Origin: Celeribacter baekdonensis
Lineage (GTDB): Bacteria; Pseudomonadota; Alphaproteobacteria; Rhodobacterales; Rhodobacteraceae
Length of the DNA stretch: 64,000 nucleotides
Direction of reading: 5' to 3'
Assembly: GCF_900102315.1 (NCBI RefSeq)
Contig: NZ_FNBL01000004.1
Location: 62,001-126,000, forward strand
Within the stretch, counting starts at the first letter, position 1; each line of letters opens with the position of its first letter. The notes under the pieces were generated by a model. It saw only the letters and a list, made by a program, of their open reading frames with translations, had not been told where the DNA came from and did no database searches. A program made the position numbers and the translations under genes. Positions 20,058 to 29,458 of the stretch are shown here, one piece after another.

Positions 20058-20590
20058 TTGTCTTCCTTCGTTTGCGTGCTTTGGCGGCTCAAGAATGTGC
20101 CTGCGAATTTCTCCAAGGCGCGACGCAGACCTTCGTCCTGCGCACCTTCTGACATGGATTTGGCCTCTTCAGCCGCATCCTCTGTGATCACCAGTCGATG
20201 ATCATGTTTCGGCATCGAAAAGGCCACACGCCCTTCGGAAAATCCCGTAGGCGCGGTTTGCGTCACATGAATGCGGCTGATCGCGTTGTAGCCATAGACC
20301 GCATTCACCCGCTCGCGAATTTTCGGCACTTCGGCCTGAACCATCGGCGCAAAGGCCCCGGTGGTCAAAAGCGTGAGCGTCGCGCCAAATCCGCCTTTGG
20401 CGTAAGAGACCTTGATCGGGCGCGACATCCCGGCGGTTTGCGCCCCCACGATGTCTTCCCAATGGGTCAAAAGCCGGGTCTCAGAGAATCCACGCGCTTC
20501 TGTTGCCTCGCGAATCTTTGATTGCAACAGACCGGAGGTTCTCTCGAACCCCCGTTTGCGTCGTTTTGCGCGTGTCTGAACGTCTGCCAT
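20054..20590 (-). CDS. DciA-like DUF721 protein
   Basis: A 178-aa protein with an N-terminal basic stretch (RAKRRKRGFERTSGLLQSKIREATEARGF) and the DUF721 core containing HWEDIVGAQTAGMSRPIKV and VQAEVPKIRERVNAVYGYNAISRI. DciA proteins help load the replicative helicase in bacteria lacking DnaC. The C-terminal tail is family-specific and acidic. It is divergently transcribed from mutY. Confidence 0.82.
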   Translation of the reverse strand: MADVQTRAKRRKRGFERTSGLLQSKIREATEARGFSETRLLTHWEDIVGAQTAGMSRPIKVSYAKGGFGATLTLLTTGAFAPMVQAEVPKIRERVNAVYGYNAISRIHVTQTAPTGFSEGRVAFSMPKHDHRLVITEDAAEEAKSMSEGAQDEGLRRALEKFAGTFLSRQSTQTKEDK

Positions 20591-20692
20591 GGTTTCCCGA
20601 CTGGTCTATCTGATTGTCTGCCCTATTGTAGAGCCACTGGCGAAACGCGCCACAACAAACCCGATGACACGAGCTAAAGATTGCGTGACGCA

Positions 20693-21775
20693 ATGAAACA
20701 ACTGGAAATGACCGACACGCTTTTGGACTGGTATGATCGCCATGCGCGCGACTTGCCATGGCGTGTCTCGCCGCAGGATCGCAAGGCTGGCATCAGACCC
20801 GATCCTTACCGGATCTGGATGTCAGAAATCATGTTGCAACAAACGACGGTTGCGGCGGTGAAATCCTATTTTGAACGGTTTACTGCGCTTTGGCCGACGG
20901 TCACAGCGCTTGCCAATGCCGAAGATGAACGGGTTTTGGGCGAATGGGCCGGGCTTGGGTATTATGCCCGTGCGCGCAACCTTTTAAAATGTGCGCGGGT
21001 GATCCGCGACGAGCATGGCGGGGTGTTCCCAAAAACCCGAGAGGGCCTTTTGTCGCTGCCCGGCGTGGGGCCTTATACGGCGGCGGCGATTGCGTCGATC
21101 GCTTTTGATCTGCCGGAAACGGTGGTGGACGGCAATGTGGAGCGGGTCACATCGCGGCTGTTTCGCCTCGAAACACCCCTGCCTGCGGCAAAACCGGAAC
21201 TGACCGCCTTGGCACAAACGCTCACACCAAAAGAGCGTCCGGGAGATTACGCGCAGGCGATCATGGACCTTGGCGCGACGATCTGTTCGCCGAAATCTCC
21301 GGCCTGCGGGATTTGCCCATGGATGGCGTTTTGTGCGGCGTGCAAAGTCGGAGATCAGGCTCGATTCCCGCAGAAAACGCCCAAAAAGCCCAAACCCACG
21401 CGCCATGGACATGCCTATGTCGCGCGCACGACGCGTGGGGAATGGGTTTTGGAAACACGCCCTGACAAAGGCTTGTTGGGCGGAATGTTGGGATGGCCGG
21501 GCACAGATTGGCGAGAGGCGCATCCAAAGGTCGCGCCGTTTGAGGGCGCTTGGACAGAAGTCGGCGAGGTGCGTCACACGTTCACCCATTTCCACCTGAT
21601 TCTAACCGTCCATCGCGCGGATCAGGTTGACGGCGCGCTGGAGACCTATGCGCTCAGAGGTCAAAACGCGTTTCGCGCCTCGGATTTACCGACCGTGATG
21701 CGAAAGGCATTTGACCTCGCTCATTCTACATTTACCACTGACCCTGTAGCCTCTGATGCAAATCAGGAAGCCTAA
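20693..21775 (+). CDS. mutY: A/G-specific adenine glycosylase
   Basis: A base-excision-repair enzyme of 360 aa that removes adenine opposite 8-oxoguanine. The catalytic Glu is in SEIMLQQTTV, the helix-hairpin-helix in LPGVGPYTAAAI and the catalytic Asp in VVDGNVERV. The 4Fe-4S cluster has CSPKSPACGICPWMAFC (C-x6-C-x2-C-x5-C). The C-terminal NUDIX-like domain has WVLETRPDKGLLGGMLGWP and HTFTHFHL. The ATG at 20693 is preferred; a TTG four codons upstream and ATG at 20708 are alternatives because no ribosome site is clear. Confidence 0.94.
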   Translation: MKQLEMTDTLLDWYDRHARDLPWRVSPQDRKAGIRPDPYRIWMSEIMLQQTTVAAVKSYFERFTALWPTVTALANAEDERVLGEWAGLGYYARARNLLKCARVIRDEHGGVFPKTREGLLSLPGVGPYTAAAIASIAFDLPETVVDGNVERVTSRLFRLETPLPAAKPELTALAQTLTPKERPGDYAQAIMDLGATICSPKSPACGICPWMAFCAACKVGDQARFPQKTPKKPKPTRHGHAYVARTTRGEWVLETRPDKGLLGGMLGWPGTDWREAHPKVAPFEGAWTEVGEVRHTFTHFHLILTVHRADQVDGALETYALRGQNAFRASDLPTVMRKAFDLAHSTFTTDPVASDANQEA

Positions 21776-21778
21776 AAG

Positions 21779-22918
21779 ATGAATTTGAGTGAAATCAGCA
21801 CCCGCAACGCCCTGCCCTTTTGGCTTTCGCTTGGGGTTGTGCCGTTGCTTTGGCTGAGCGCTTTTGTCGGCGGATGGAGCCTGATCTTGGTACCGCTTTG
21901 CGCATGGTATTTGATCGGCGCTTTGGATGCGGTTTTGGGGCTCAACACCGCCAATCCAGACCCAAACACAGCCGAAAGTGAGCTGTTTTGGTATCGGTTG
22001 ATCACGATGATCTGGTTTCCAATTCAGTTCGCGAACATCTTTGGCCTGATCTGGTTTGTCACCCACACCGATCACCTCTCAACCTTTGAAACCATCGTAT
22101 TGTTCTTTGGCCTTGGTGTCTCTTCCGGCTCCATTGGCATCGTCTATGCCCATGAGTTGTTTCACCAAAGGAACACGCTGGAGCGTTGGCTCGGAGATTT
22201 ACTACTGTCGAGTGTGCTCTATTCGCATTTTCGCACTGAGCATCTTTTGGTCCATCACAAACATGTCGGCACTCGCCGCGATGCGGTCACGGCACTCTAT
22301 AATGAGGGGTTCCATCACTATTTCGCACGGGTGATTCATGAATGCCCGCGCTCGGCATGGGCGGCGGAAAAGGCATTGTTGGCGCGCAAAGGGTTGTCAC
22401 CATGGCATCCGCGCAACCCGCATTTCCGCTATTGGACGCTTCAGATCATCATGCTGATCCTCGCGGTTTTAATTGGCGGCGTGCCGGGGCTTTTCCTGTT
22501 TATGTGGCAGGCGCTTGTGGCGATTTGGCAGTTGGAATTGACCAATTATGTCGAACATTACGGGCTGACCCGTCGACATCTTGGGGATGGCAAATACGAA
22601 CATGTCATGCCTCACCACAGTTGGAACGCCGCGCATATGGCGACGAATTGGCTGCTGATCAATCTGCAACGCCATTCGGATCACCATTACAAACCGGATC
22701 GCCGATTTCCGCTTTTGCAAAACTACGACGAGAATGAAGCGCCGCAATTGCCCTATGGCTACACGCTGATGGGGGTTGCGGCCGTGATCCCGCCCGTGTG
22801 GCGACGCATGATGAATCCAAAGGTCAAAGCCTGGCGCAAACGTTATTATCCCGACCTTACGACCTTTGAGGATTGGGAACCTTATAAAGACGGCACCAAT
22901 CCGCTTCCGCGTCTCTAA
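21779..22918 (+). CDS. alkB: alkane 1-monooxygenase
   Basis: A 379-aa integral-membrane non-haem diiron hydroxylase that adds oxygen to the end of n-alkanes. The histidine boxes are HELFH, EHLLVHHKHVGT and LQRHSDHHYKPDRRFP, with the AlkB-specific NYVEHYG. Several hydrophobic helices occupy the first 130 residues. AGGAAG lies upstream, and only 3 nt separate it from the mutY stop, so they may share a transcript. Electron partners (rubredoxin and its reductase) are not in the window. Confidence 0.92.
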   Translation: MNLSEISTRNALPFWLSLGVVPLLWLSAFVGGWSLILVPLCAWYLIGALDAVLGLNTANPDPNTAESELFWYRLITMIWFPIQFANIFGLIWFVTHTDHLSTFETIVLFFGLGVSSGSIGIVYAHELFHQRNTLERWLGDLLLSSVLYSHFRTEHLLVHHKHVGTRRDAVTALYNEGFHHYFARVIHECPRSAWAAEKALLARKGLSPWHPRNPHFRYWTLQIIMLILAVLIGGVPGLFLFMWQALVAIWQLELTNYVEHYGLTRRHLGDGKYEHVMPHHSWNAAHMATNWLLINLQRHSDHHYKPDRRFPLLQNYDENEAPQLPYGYTLMGVAAVIPPVWRRMMNPKVKAWRKRYYPDLTTFEDWEPYKDGTNPLPRL

Positions 22919-22929
22919 AACATAAAAAG

Positions 22930-22957
22930 GGCCCCGTCACGCAGACGGGGCCAAGGT
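22930..22957 (-). terminator. terminator between alkB and ccrM
   Basis: A perfect 9-bp stem (GGCCCCGTC 22930-22938 with GACGGGGCC 22944-22952) closes on a 5-nt loop. On the minus strand the hairpin is followed by CTTTTTATG, so it should terminate ccrM transcription. It also lies 11 bp after the alkB stop and may work both ways. Confidence 0.75.
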
Positions 22958-23018
22958 GGTGCCGCGATGTCAGGCCGCAGGCACCAGGCGGTAACTTTTG
23001 AATTTTGGGATGAGAGGC

Positions 23019-24149
<1,131 letters not shown>

Positions 24150-24193
24150 TCAATTACGCACCATTTTTGGCGTCGTTTTATGAGGACAAAGAT

Positions 24194-24232
24194 GAGTCAT
24201 TGCTGATTCGCAGTCAATTTCTTTTTCGAATC
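24194..24232. promoter_or_regulatory. cluster of three GANTC sites upstream of ccrM
   Basis: GAGTC (24194-24198), GATTC (24205-24209) and GAATC (24228-24232) fall in the 107-bp gap between rnhB and ccrM. They are targets of the enzyme encoded just downstream. Methylation state could therefore feed back on ccrM expression, as described for Caulobacter. Sites are seen directly; the regulatory role is inferred. Confidence 0.65.
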
Positions 24233-24238
24233 AGATAC

Positions 24239-24868
24239 TTAGGTTTTTCCTTGATACAAGATGTTGTGTATGGGTTTGAACGAACGTCTATGGTGAGGGG
24301 TCACACCAAGATTTTGGAGTCCCTCCAAATGCGCTTTGGTGCCATATCCGGCGTTTTTCTCCCATGCATAACCGGGATGCTGTTGCGCTAAATCCACCAT
24401 CAATTTGTCACGCCATGTTTTCGCCACAATTGAAGCCGCAGAAATCGACACCGAACGCGCATCGCCTTTGATGATCGCCTCAGCATCAAGACCGAAAGCC
24501 GCGGGAATTTTATTGCCATCGACCAGCACATAATCAGCACGGATCTTAAGGCCAGCCACAGCCCGTTCCATCGCGCGCAAAGAGGCTTGGAGAATGTTGA
24601 TCTCGTCAATCTCCTCCACCGAACAGGAGGCAATGGACACATCGGCCACAGAGAGGATTTCGTCATAAAGCGCCTCGCGGCGTTTGGCGCTTAGGACTTT
24701 GGAATCATTGAGACCCGTGGGAATGCGCGCGGGATCAAGCCAGACCGCAGCGGCCACAACAGGTCCGGCCAAAGGGCCACGCCCCACCTCATCCACACCG
24801 ACAACGCGCATATATCCACGCAAACCGGCGGCCTCTTCAAACGTGTAATCAGGAACAGTTTTTACCAT
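24239..24868 (-). CDS. rnhB: ribonuclease HII
   Basis: A 209-aa enzyme that cuts RNA in RNA-DNA hybrids and removes misincorporated ribonucleotides. Catalytic residues are in VVGVDEVGRGPLAGPV (Asp26, Glu27), with further acidic sites in YVLVDGNKIP and SIVAKTWRDKLM. The ATG at 24868 gives the family-like N-terminus, though AAGGG is only about 2 nt away; the open frame runs 24 codons further upstream with no better signal. The next gene on the strand is ccrM, 107 bp away. Confidence 0.93.
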   Translation of the reverse strand: MVKTVPDYTFEEAAGLRGYMRVVGVDEVGRGPLAGPVVAAAVWLDPARIPTGLNDSKVLSAKRREALYDEILSVADVSIASCSVEEIDEINILQASLRAMERAVAGLKIRADYVLVDGNKIPAAFGLDAEAIIKGDARSVSISAASIVAKTWRDKLMVDLAQQHPGYAWEKNAGYGTKAHLEGLQNLGVTPHHRRSFKPIHNILYQGKT

Positions 24869-24988
24869 ACCCTTGTGAAGCCGATGCCCGCCCGGCGCGC
24901 AAGGTAAAAAGACGGGTGGAACGCATGAACCACCCGCCAAGTGACGCGGCCCATCGGGACGAAAAACCGCGTATTCTGATGGATCGAC

Positions 24989-25501
24989 TTACCAGTCGCC
25001 GTTGCCTTTGCCATGGCCGTGGTCCCCGCGAGAACTCGCCACCCGGAACCCAAAATTGCTCAGACACCCGACATCATAGGCATCAACCCGACCGCGTTTG
25101 GTGGAAACCCGCGTTTCACAGGCACGCGGCAGCGGCGCGCGGGCCTTGCGGTTTTGATCAACGCAACGCTCAAGGGCGACAAGACGTGTCCGGTTTTCGC
25201 GACCATATTTGTACTGATGACCCTCACGCGAGGAAGCAACGCTGAGAACACACTTGTTTGGGATGAGAAAAGCATCGCCCCGATTTCCATCGCGCCAGAT
25301 GTCCGGTTTATTGCGCGAGGTTTCGACGACCACTTTGTTGTCACCTTTGTTGTCGATGGCTTTGCCGATCACAAACAACGTCAAAAGCCCCCCCAGAGCC
25401 ATAGCTACATCTTGATCAGAGGCGCGTGCGGGAACGGCGGCGAGTCCGGCAGTGCCGATTGAGAGTGCCAAGAGCCCGGCAGTGAATTTCGTGAGTTTCA
25501 T
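24989..25501 (-). CDS. small secreted hypothetical protein
   Basis: A 170-aa protein with a signal peptide (MKLTKFTAGLLALSIGTAGLAAVPARA) set by AAGGA 7 nt upstream of the ATG at 25501. A short hydrophobic stretch (VAMALGGLLTLFVIGKAI) follows. The basic C-terminal domain has three to four Cys (NKCVLSVA, ERCVDQ, RACETRVST, DVGCLSN), which could form disulfides in the periplasm. The tail ends in a Gly/His-rich segment. Family unknown to me. Confidence 0.65.
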   Translation of the reverse strand: MKLTKFTAGLLALSIGTAGLAAVPARASDQDVAMALGGLLTLFVIGKAIDNKGDNKVVVETSRNKPDIWRDGNRGDAFLIPNKCVLSVASSREGHQYKYGRENRTRLVALERCVDQNRKARAPLPRACETRVSTKRGRVDAYDVGCLSNFGFRVASSRGDHGHGKGNGDW

Positions 25502-25683
25502 CGGTCGTCCTTTCAAATCCTGTGCCCGTTCATGGCCCAAGTGGCCGGGGCGGGAGAGGTGATGGGACAGAGATGCCGGGAAAGGCGAACATCGCTCAAT
25601 ATCAGTCAAATGTCATTGGATAGCGCGGGCGCTTTCGGGCTTTGATATTGAATAACATCGCCCTTTCACGCAGGGTCGCAGGC

Positions 25684-25989
25684 ATGAAACCGACAGCCAT
25701 GAAAACACATCTCCTTGCCTGCCTTGTCCTCGCGCTTGCCCTTCTGCCGGGGCTGGCACAGGCCGCCTGTTACGCCAGCTATAAGGCCAAACAGGACAAT
25801 CCGCTTAAGCTGCATTTCGGCGTGGCCGAACTCAGCGATGCGCAATGTTCCAAAGACGCCGCCGCCAAGGCGCTCCAACCCCGTTTGGCAAAAGACGGCT
25901 GGATTCTTCTGACGATCGTCGCGATGATCCCGGAGGATAAACTTGGCGAGGTGAAAGACAGTGCTGGCAACTATTTCCTCCGATACTGA
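25684..25989 (+). CDS. small exported hypothetical protein
   Basis: A 101-aa protein with a signal peptide (THLLACLVLALALLPGLAQA, cleaved before ACYASYK) and a compact domain with two Cys and LKLHFGVAEL and GWILLTIVAMI patterns. The start may be 25684 or 25699. It overlaps the following membrane-anchored winged-helix gene by 29 bp, so the two are translated together. No function recognised. Confidence 0.6.
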   Translation: MKPTAMKTHLLACLVLALALLPGLAQAACYASYKAKQDNPLKLHFGVAELSDAQCSKDAAAKALQPRLAKDGWILLTIVAMIPEDKLGEVKDSAGNYFLRY

Positions 25990-26659
25990 CAGCCGCAAGG
26001 TCTCACGCGTTGTGATCTTTGGCATGGGGGCGATTGTCGCCATCCTGTTGATTGCCGCTGTGTTTTTGTTCCTGAACCTGCCGGACGCCAATGCGTTCAA
26101 TGCGCGGGTCGAACAGATTTTCGTTGAAAACGACCTGACCTCAGCCGCCGAGATCAAACTGTTGGAAATTCTCGCCCAATCGGGCACATCCTTCTCCGAC
26201 ACATTGACCTCCTACAGGATGGTGATCTTTGTGCTGTTGATCTTTGCCACGGCCTTGCTCATCGCGGCTTTGGTGTTTTTGGTCACGATCATCGCGTTGA
26301 ACCGCCGCATGTCAGAGATCGAAAAACGCGGGATCGAAGTGTCGTCTCTGATGATTTCGCGGGCCGAGCACACCGTCTACCTCAACAATATGGAATTCAA
26401 ACTGACGCCTGCGGCGATTGAAACCTTGTCGGTCTTGGCCGAAGCGCGCCTTGATGATGAGGTGATGTCAGGGGCGGAAATCGAAGGCGTGATTTCGGGT
26501 CGTCCCTCTGTCGATTGCGACGAAGCGGCGGGAGCAACGCGGATCAAACGGCTGCGTGACACGTTGGGCAACCAAATGGTCAGTGAACTTTTGGTCAAAA
26601 ACATCGCGCGCAAGGGCTACATGCTGAGCTGTCCGCCCGATGTGATCAAAATGGTTTAG
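25961..26659 (+). CDS. membrane-anchored winged-helix protein, putative regulator
   Basis: A 232-aa protein with two membrane helices (about 16-40 and 87-113), a short periplasmic loop, and a cytoplasmic C-terminal domain (about 134-225). That domain resembles OmpR/ToxR-type winged helices: FKLTPAAIETLSVLAEA, then TRIKRLRDTLGNQMVSELLVKNIARKGYML. The arrangement is the reverse of ToxR, whose DNA-binding domain is N-terminal. It starts with GTG, GAGG upstream, inside the preceding gene. Its stop overlaps convergent fliI by 3 bp. It may regulate flagellar genes, but this is only a position-based guess. Confidence 0.65.
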   Translation: MLATISSDTDSRKVSRVVIFGMGAIVAILLIAAVFLFLNLPDANAFNARVEQIFVENDLTSAAEIKLLEILAQSGTSFSDTLTSYRMVIFVLLIFATALLIAALVFLVTIIALNRRMSEIEKRGIEVSSLMISRAEHTVYLNNMEFKLTPAAIETLSVLAEARLDDEVMSGAEIEGVISGRPSVDCDEAAGATRIKRLRDTLGNQMVSELLVKNIARKGYMLSCPPDVIKMV

Positions 26660-27984
26660 CGCGCGGTTTTGACCGGGGTGAAACAGGCCTCCAAACGTTC
26701 AAAACTGGCCTGAACGCCATTGGGTTCCGACTGCGCCAAAAAGTGATCCAAACGTGGCCAGGTCTCGATTGCTTCATCAATCATCGGATCGGTGCCCGTG
26801 GTATAAAGCCCCGCCTGAATCATCATTTCAGATCGGTCAAACACCCCCAAAAGACGCCGCGCCCGCGAAATCAACTCGTTTTCCTTGTCTGAAGCGGCAT
26901 GAGGCAGCGCGCGCGACACGGAGCGCAAAAGATCAATCGCCGGGAATCGCCCGCGTTCGGCAATCTGGCGATCCAAAACAATGTGACCATCCAAAACCCC
27001 GCGCAAAATATCCGCAATCGGCTCCTCCATATCAGATCCGGCCACAAGCACGGAAAACACCGCCGTAATATCGCCCGCGTCCCCGATTCCGGGTCCGGCA
27101 CGTTCACAAAGTGAGGTGATCAGATGTGAGGTGGAAGGGGGGAACCCCCTGAGCGAGCTGGATTCGCCCGTGGCCAGCGCCACTTCGCGATGAGATTCCG
27201 CAAATCGGGTGACAGAATCGGCCAGAAACAGCACCTGTTTGCCTTTGTCGCGAAAATGTTCCGCCACCGACATGGCGGTCCAGGCACAGCGCCGCCGCAC
27301 CATCGGCGATTGATCCGACGTGGCGGCAACAATCACCGAACGTTTCATGCCAGCAGGGCCAAGAACCCGGTCAATAAATTCACGCACCTCGCGCCCGCGC
27401 TCCCCGACCATGGCGATGACGACCACATCGGCCTCAAGTCCGGTGGCGAGCTTTGCCAAAAGCGTGGACTTCCCCACGCCCGAGCCGGCAAAAAGACCGA
27501 TGCGTTGCCCACGCACAATCGGCAAGAGCGTGTTGAACACGGCCAAACCCGTTTCCAAACGTTTGCCCAAGGCCCGCCGTTCCGTTGGATTCATCGGTTT
27601 CCCACGCAGGGCGCGCGGTTTGTTGCCCTGTAAAATAAGTTTGCCATCAAGGGGTTGCCCAAAGGGATCTATCACCCGGCCAATCCACATATCATCCGGG
27701 GAAATATGGTTTTTACCGATATGGGCGACGGGATCACCAATCGACAAACCATCCGGTCCGCCATCCGGCAGGACCGTCACGCTCGTTTTGTCGAGTTGAA
27801 GAATTTCGCCGCGGCGAATCTGTGTCCCATGTCCAATCTCGACCAGATCGCCCAGCGCTGCGATCTCACTCAGTCCCGAAACGGTCAAAACCCCGCGCGA
27901 CACTTCGATGACGCGACCAACCGAGTGGACCGGTTTCACCGATGCAATCTCCGAAAGAAGCATTTCAAACCCAATACTGTTCAT
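26656..27984 (-). CDS. fliI: flagellar export ATPase
   Basis: A 442-aa cytoplasmic hexameric ATPase of the flagellar type III export apparatus. It has a beta-barrel N-terminus, Walker A GLFAGSGVGKST (residues 163-174), Walker B VLFLADSVTRFA and the T3SS block LRGFPPSTSHLITSLCERAG. GGAGGG lies upstream of the ATG. It is transcribed divergently from the flgB operon across an 80-bp gap carrying a CtrA-like box. Confidence 0.96.
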   Translation of the reverse strand: MNSIGFEMLLSEIASVKPVHSVGRVIEVSRGVLTVSGLSEIAALGDLVEIGHGTQIRRGEILQLDKTSVTVLPDGGPDGLSIGDPVAHIGKNHISPDDMWIGRVIDPFGQPLDGKLILQGNKPRALRGKPMNPTERRALGKRLETGLAVFNTLLPIVRGQRIGLFAGSGVGKSTLLAKLATGLEADVVVIAMVGERGREVREFIDRVLGPAGMKRSVIVAATSDQSPMVRRRCAWTAMSVAEHFRDKGKQVLFLADSVTRFAESHREVALATGESSSLRGFPPSTSHLITSLCERAGPGIGDAGDITAVFSVLVAGSDMEEPIADILRGVLDGHIVLDRQIAERGRFPAIDLLRSVSRALPHAASDKENELISRARRLLGVFDRSEMMIQAGLYTTGTDPMIDEAIETWPRLDHFLAQSEPNGVQASFERLEACFTPVKTAR

Positions 27985-28017
27985 GGCGCCCTCCGTGTTC
28001 TGAAACCCTTTCTAAAG

Positions 28018-28041
28018 GAATCAAGGTTAAGCCTTGGTTGA
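28018..28041. promoter_or_regulatory. GANTC site plus CtrA-like box between fliI and flgB
   Basis: GAATC (28018-28022) is followed 4 nt later by TTAA-N7-TTGA (28027-28041), one mismatch from the CtrA consensus TTAA-N7-TTAA. The 80-bp gap separates divergent fliI and flgB. CtrA controls motility genes in several Rhodobacterales; binding here is inferred. Confidence 0.5.
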
Positions 28042-28064
28042 GATAACTCGGAGGAGAAGCCCCG

Positions 28065-28457
28065 ATGTTCGAGAATTTGGATATTTTTAAAATGGCAAGC
28101 GGGCTGGCCCGTCACGCCGTCACACGTCAAGAAGCCGTCGCGAAAAATATCGCGAACGCCGATACCCCCGGCTATCGCGCCCAAGATGTTGCGTCTTTTG
28201 AAGAGGCCTATGAGAGCAACACCGCAAACACCGCCATGCGCACGACGCGTGAGGGCCATATGGTATCTGCGGCGTCCGAGAATACGAACGGGTTTCGGCT
28301 TTTTGATACGCCCGGTCCCAGTTCGCCCAATGGCAACACCGTTTCGCTAGAAACCGAAATGATGAAGTCCTCTCAGGTGCGGCACGAACATGACCTCGCG
28401 CTCTCTGTCTACAAAACCTCAATGAACATTCTGCGCACTTCGATCGGGCGCAGGTAA
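28065..28457 (+). CDS. flgB: flagellar basal-body rod protein FlgB
   Basis: A 130-aa proximal rod subunit exported by the flagellar system. The rod-protein N-terminal motif is NIANADTPGYRA, and the C-terminal heptad helix ends VYKTSMNILRTSIGRR. It is the first gene of the plus-strand flagellar operon, with GGAGGAGA upstream. Confidence 0.95.
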   Translation: MFENLDIFKMASGLARHAVTRQEAVAKNIANADTPGYRAQDVASFEEAYESNTANTAMRTTREGHMVSAASENTNGFRLFDTPGPSSPNGNTVSLETEMMKSSQVRHEHDLALSVYKTSMNILRTSIGRR

Positions 28458-28469
28458 AGGAGGCCGAAC

Positions 28470-28862
28470 ATGTCAGATCTTCAAAATATTCTTAGTCTTT
28501 CCGCCTCCGGGATGAAGGCACAGGCCAATCGCCTGCGCCATGTGTCAGAGAACATCGCCAACGCGGATACCCCCGGATACCACAGAAAAACCGTTTCTTT
28601 CGAAGAGGTTGTGGAACAGGGGGCAAAAACCGGCGCGGTGAACACGGGGGATGTTCAGTTGGATCAAACCAAGCTGACCCGCGTCTACGACCCCGGACAT
28701 CCGATGGCCGGTGAAGATGGATTTTATGACGGCTCCAATGTCGAGCTGATGATCGAAATTGCGGACGCCCGTGAGGCACAACGCAGCTATGAGGCGAACC
28801 TCAAGATGTTCGATCAGGCCCGACAAATGTCGTCGTCATTACTTGAACTGCTGCGCCGGTAG
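28470..28862 (+). CDS. flgC: flagellar basal-body rod protein FlgC
   Basis: A 130-aa proximal rod protein. The N-terminus has ASGMKAQANRLRHVSENIANADTPGY, and the C-terminal coil is EIADAREAQRSYEANLKMFDQARQM. It follows flgB by 12 nt with its own AAAGGAGG. Confidence 0.95.
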   Translation: MSDLQNILSLSASGMKAQANRLRHVSENIANADTPGYHRKTVSFEEVVEQGAKTGAVNTGDVQLDQTKLTRVYDPGHPMAGEDGFYDGSNVELMIEIADAREAQRSYEANLKMFDQARQMSSSLLELLRR

Positions 28863-28891
28863 AACGCCGCGCACAACCTTAGGAGACCAGA

Positions 28892-29188
28892 ATGGACATC
28901 CGCTCAGCATTTGCCGCCCAAGGCTACGCCTCGACGCGCCCAGCCACCGCGCCAAAACCGGGAGCCGAAGGGCAATCCACCCAAAGCGCCTTTGGTCAGG
29001 CCGCCGCCAGTTTTGCCGACACCTTACGCCAAGGCGACGAGGTGGCTCAGGCGGCGATGTCTGGCAAGGCCGACAGTCAATCTTTGGTTCAGGCGCTGGC
29101 CCAGACGGAATTGGCGGTCGAGGCCGCCGTGACCGTGCGCGATAAGGTCGTTGAGGCCTATCAAGAAATCCTGCGGATGCCGGTGTAA
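28892..29188 (+). CDS. fliE: flagellar hook-basal body protein FliE
   Basis: A 98-aa protein that links the MS-ring and export gate to the rod. The conserved C-terminal half has SLVQALAQTELAVEAAVTVRDKVVEAYQEILRMPV, the FliE signature. The N-terminus is Ala/Gly/Pro-rich and variable. GGAGA precedes the ATG. Confidence 0.93.
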   Translation: MDIRSAFAAQGYASTRPATAPKPGAEGQSTQSAFGQAAASFADTLRQGDEVAQAAMSGKADSQSLVQALAQTELAVEAAVTVRDKVVEAYQEILRMPV

Positions 29189-29191
29189 GCC

Positions 29192-29458
29192 ATGGATGAG
29201 ATGGTCTTTTATGACACGCTGCGACAGGCGCTTTGGATTGCGGTGATCATTTCAACGCCAATTCTTGTCGTCGCCCTGGTGGCGGGCCTGGTCGTTGGTC
29301 TGTTTCAGGCCTTGACCAGCATTCAGGAAATGACCCTCACCTTTGTGCCAAAATTGGTCGCCATGCTCGTCGTCTTTTGGATGTCGATGGGCTTCATGAC
29401 CGAAGCCCTCACCAGTTTTTTCCACGACCGCATCATTCCCTTGATCGGAGGTCTATAA
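29192..29458 (+). CDS. fliQ: flagellar export gate protein FliQ
   Basis: An 88-aa inner-membrane export-gate subunit with two hydrophobic helices (about 13-37 and 50-73) and the core QALTSIQEMTLTFVPKL typical of FliQ. Its stop codon overlaps the flgF start by one base (TAATG). Confidence 0.95.
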   Translation: MDEMVFYDTLRQALWIAVIISTPILVVALVAGLVVGLFQALTSIQEMTLTFVPKLVAMLVVFWMSMGFMTEALTSFFHDRIIPLIGGL

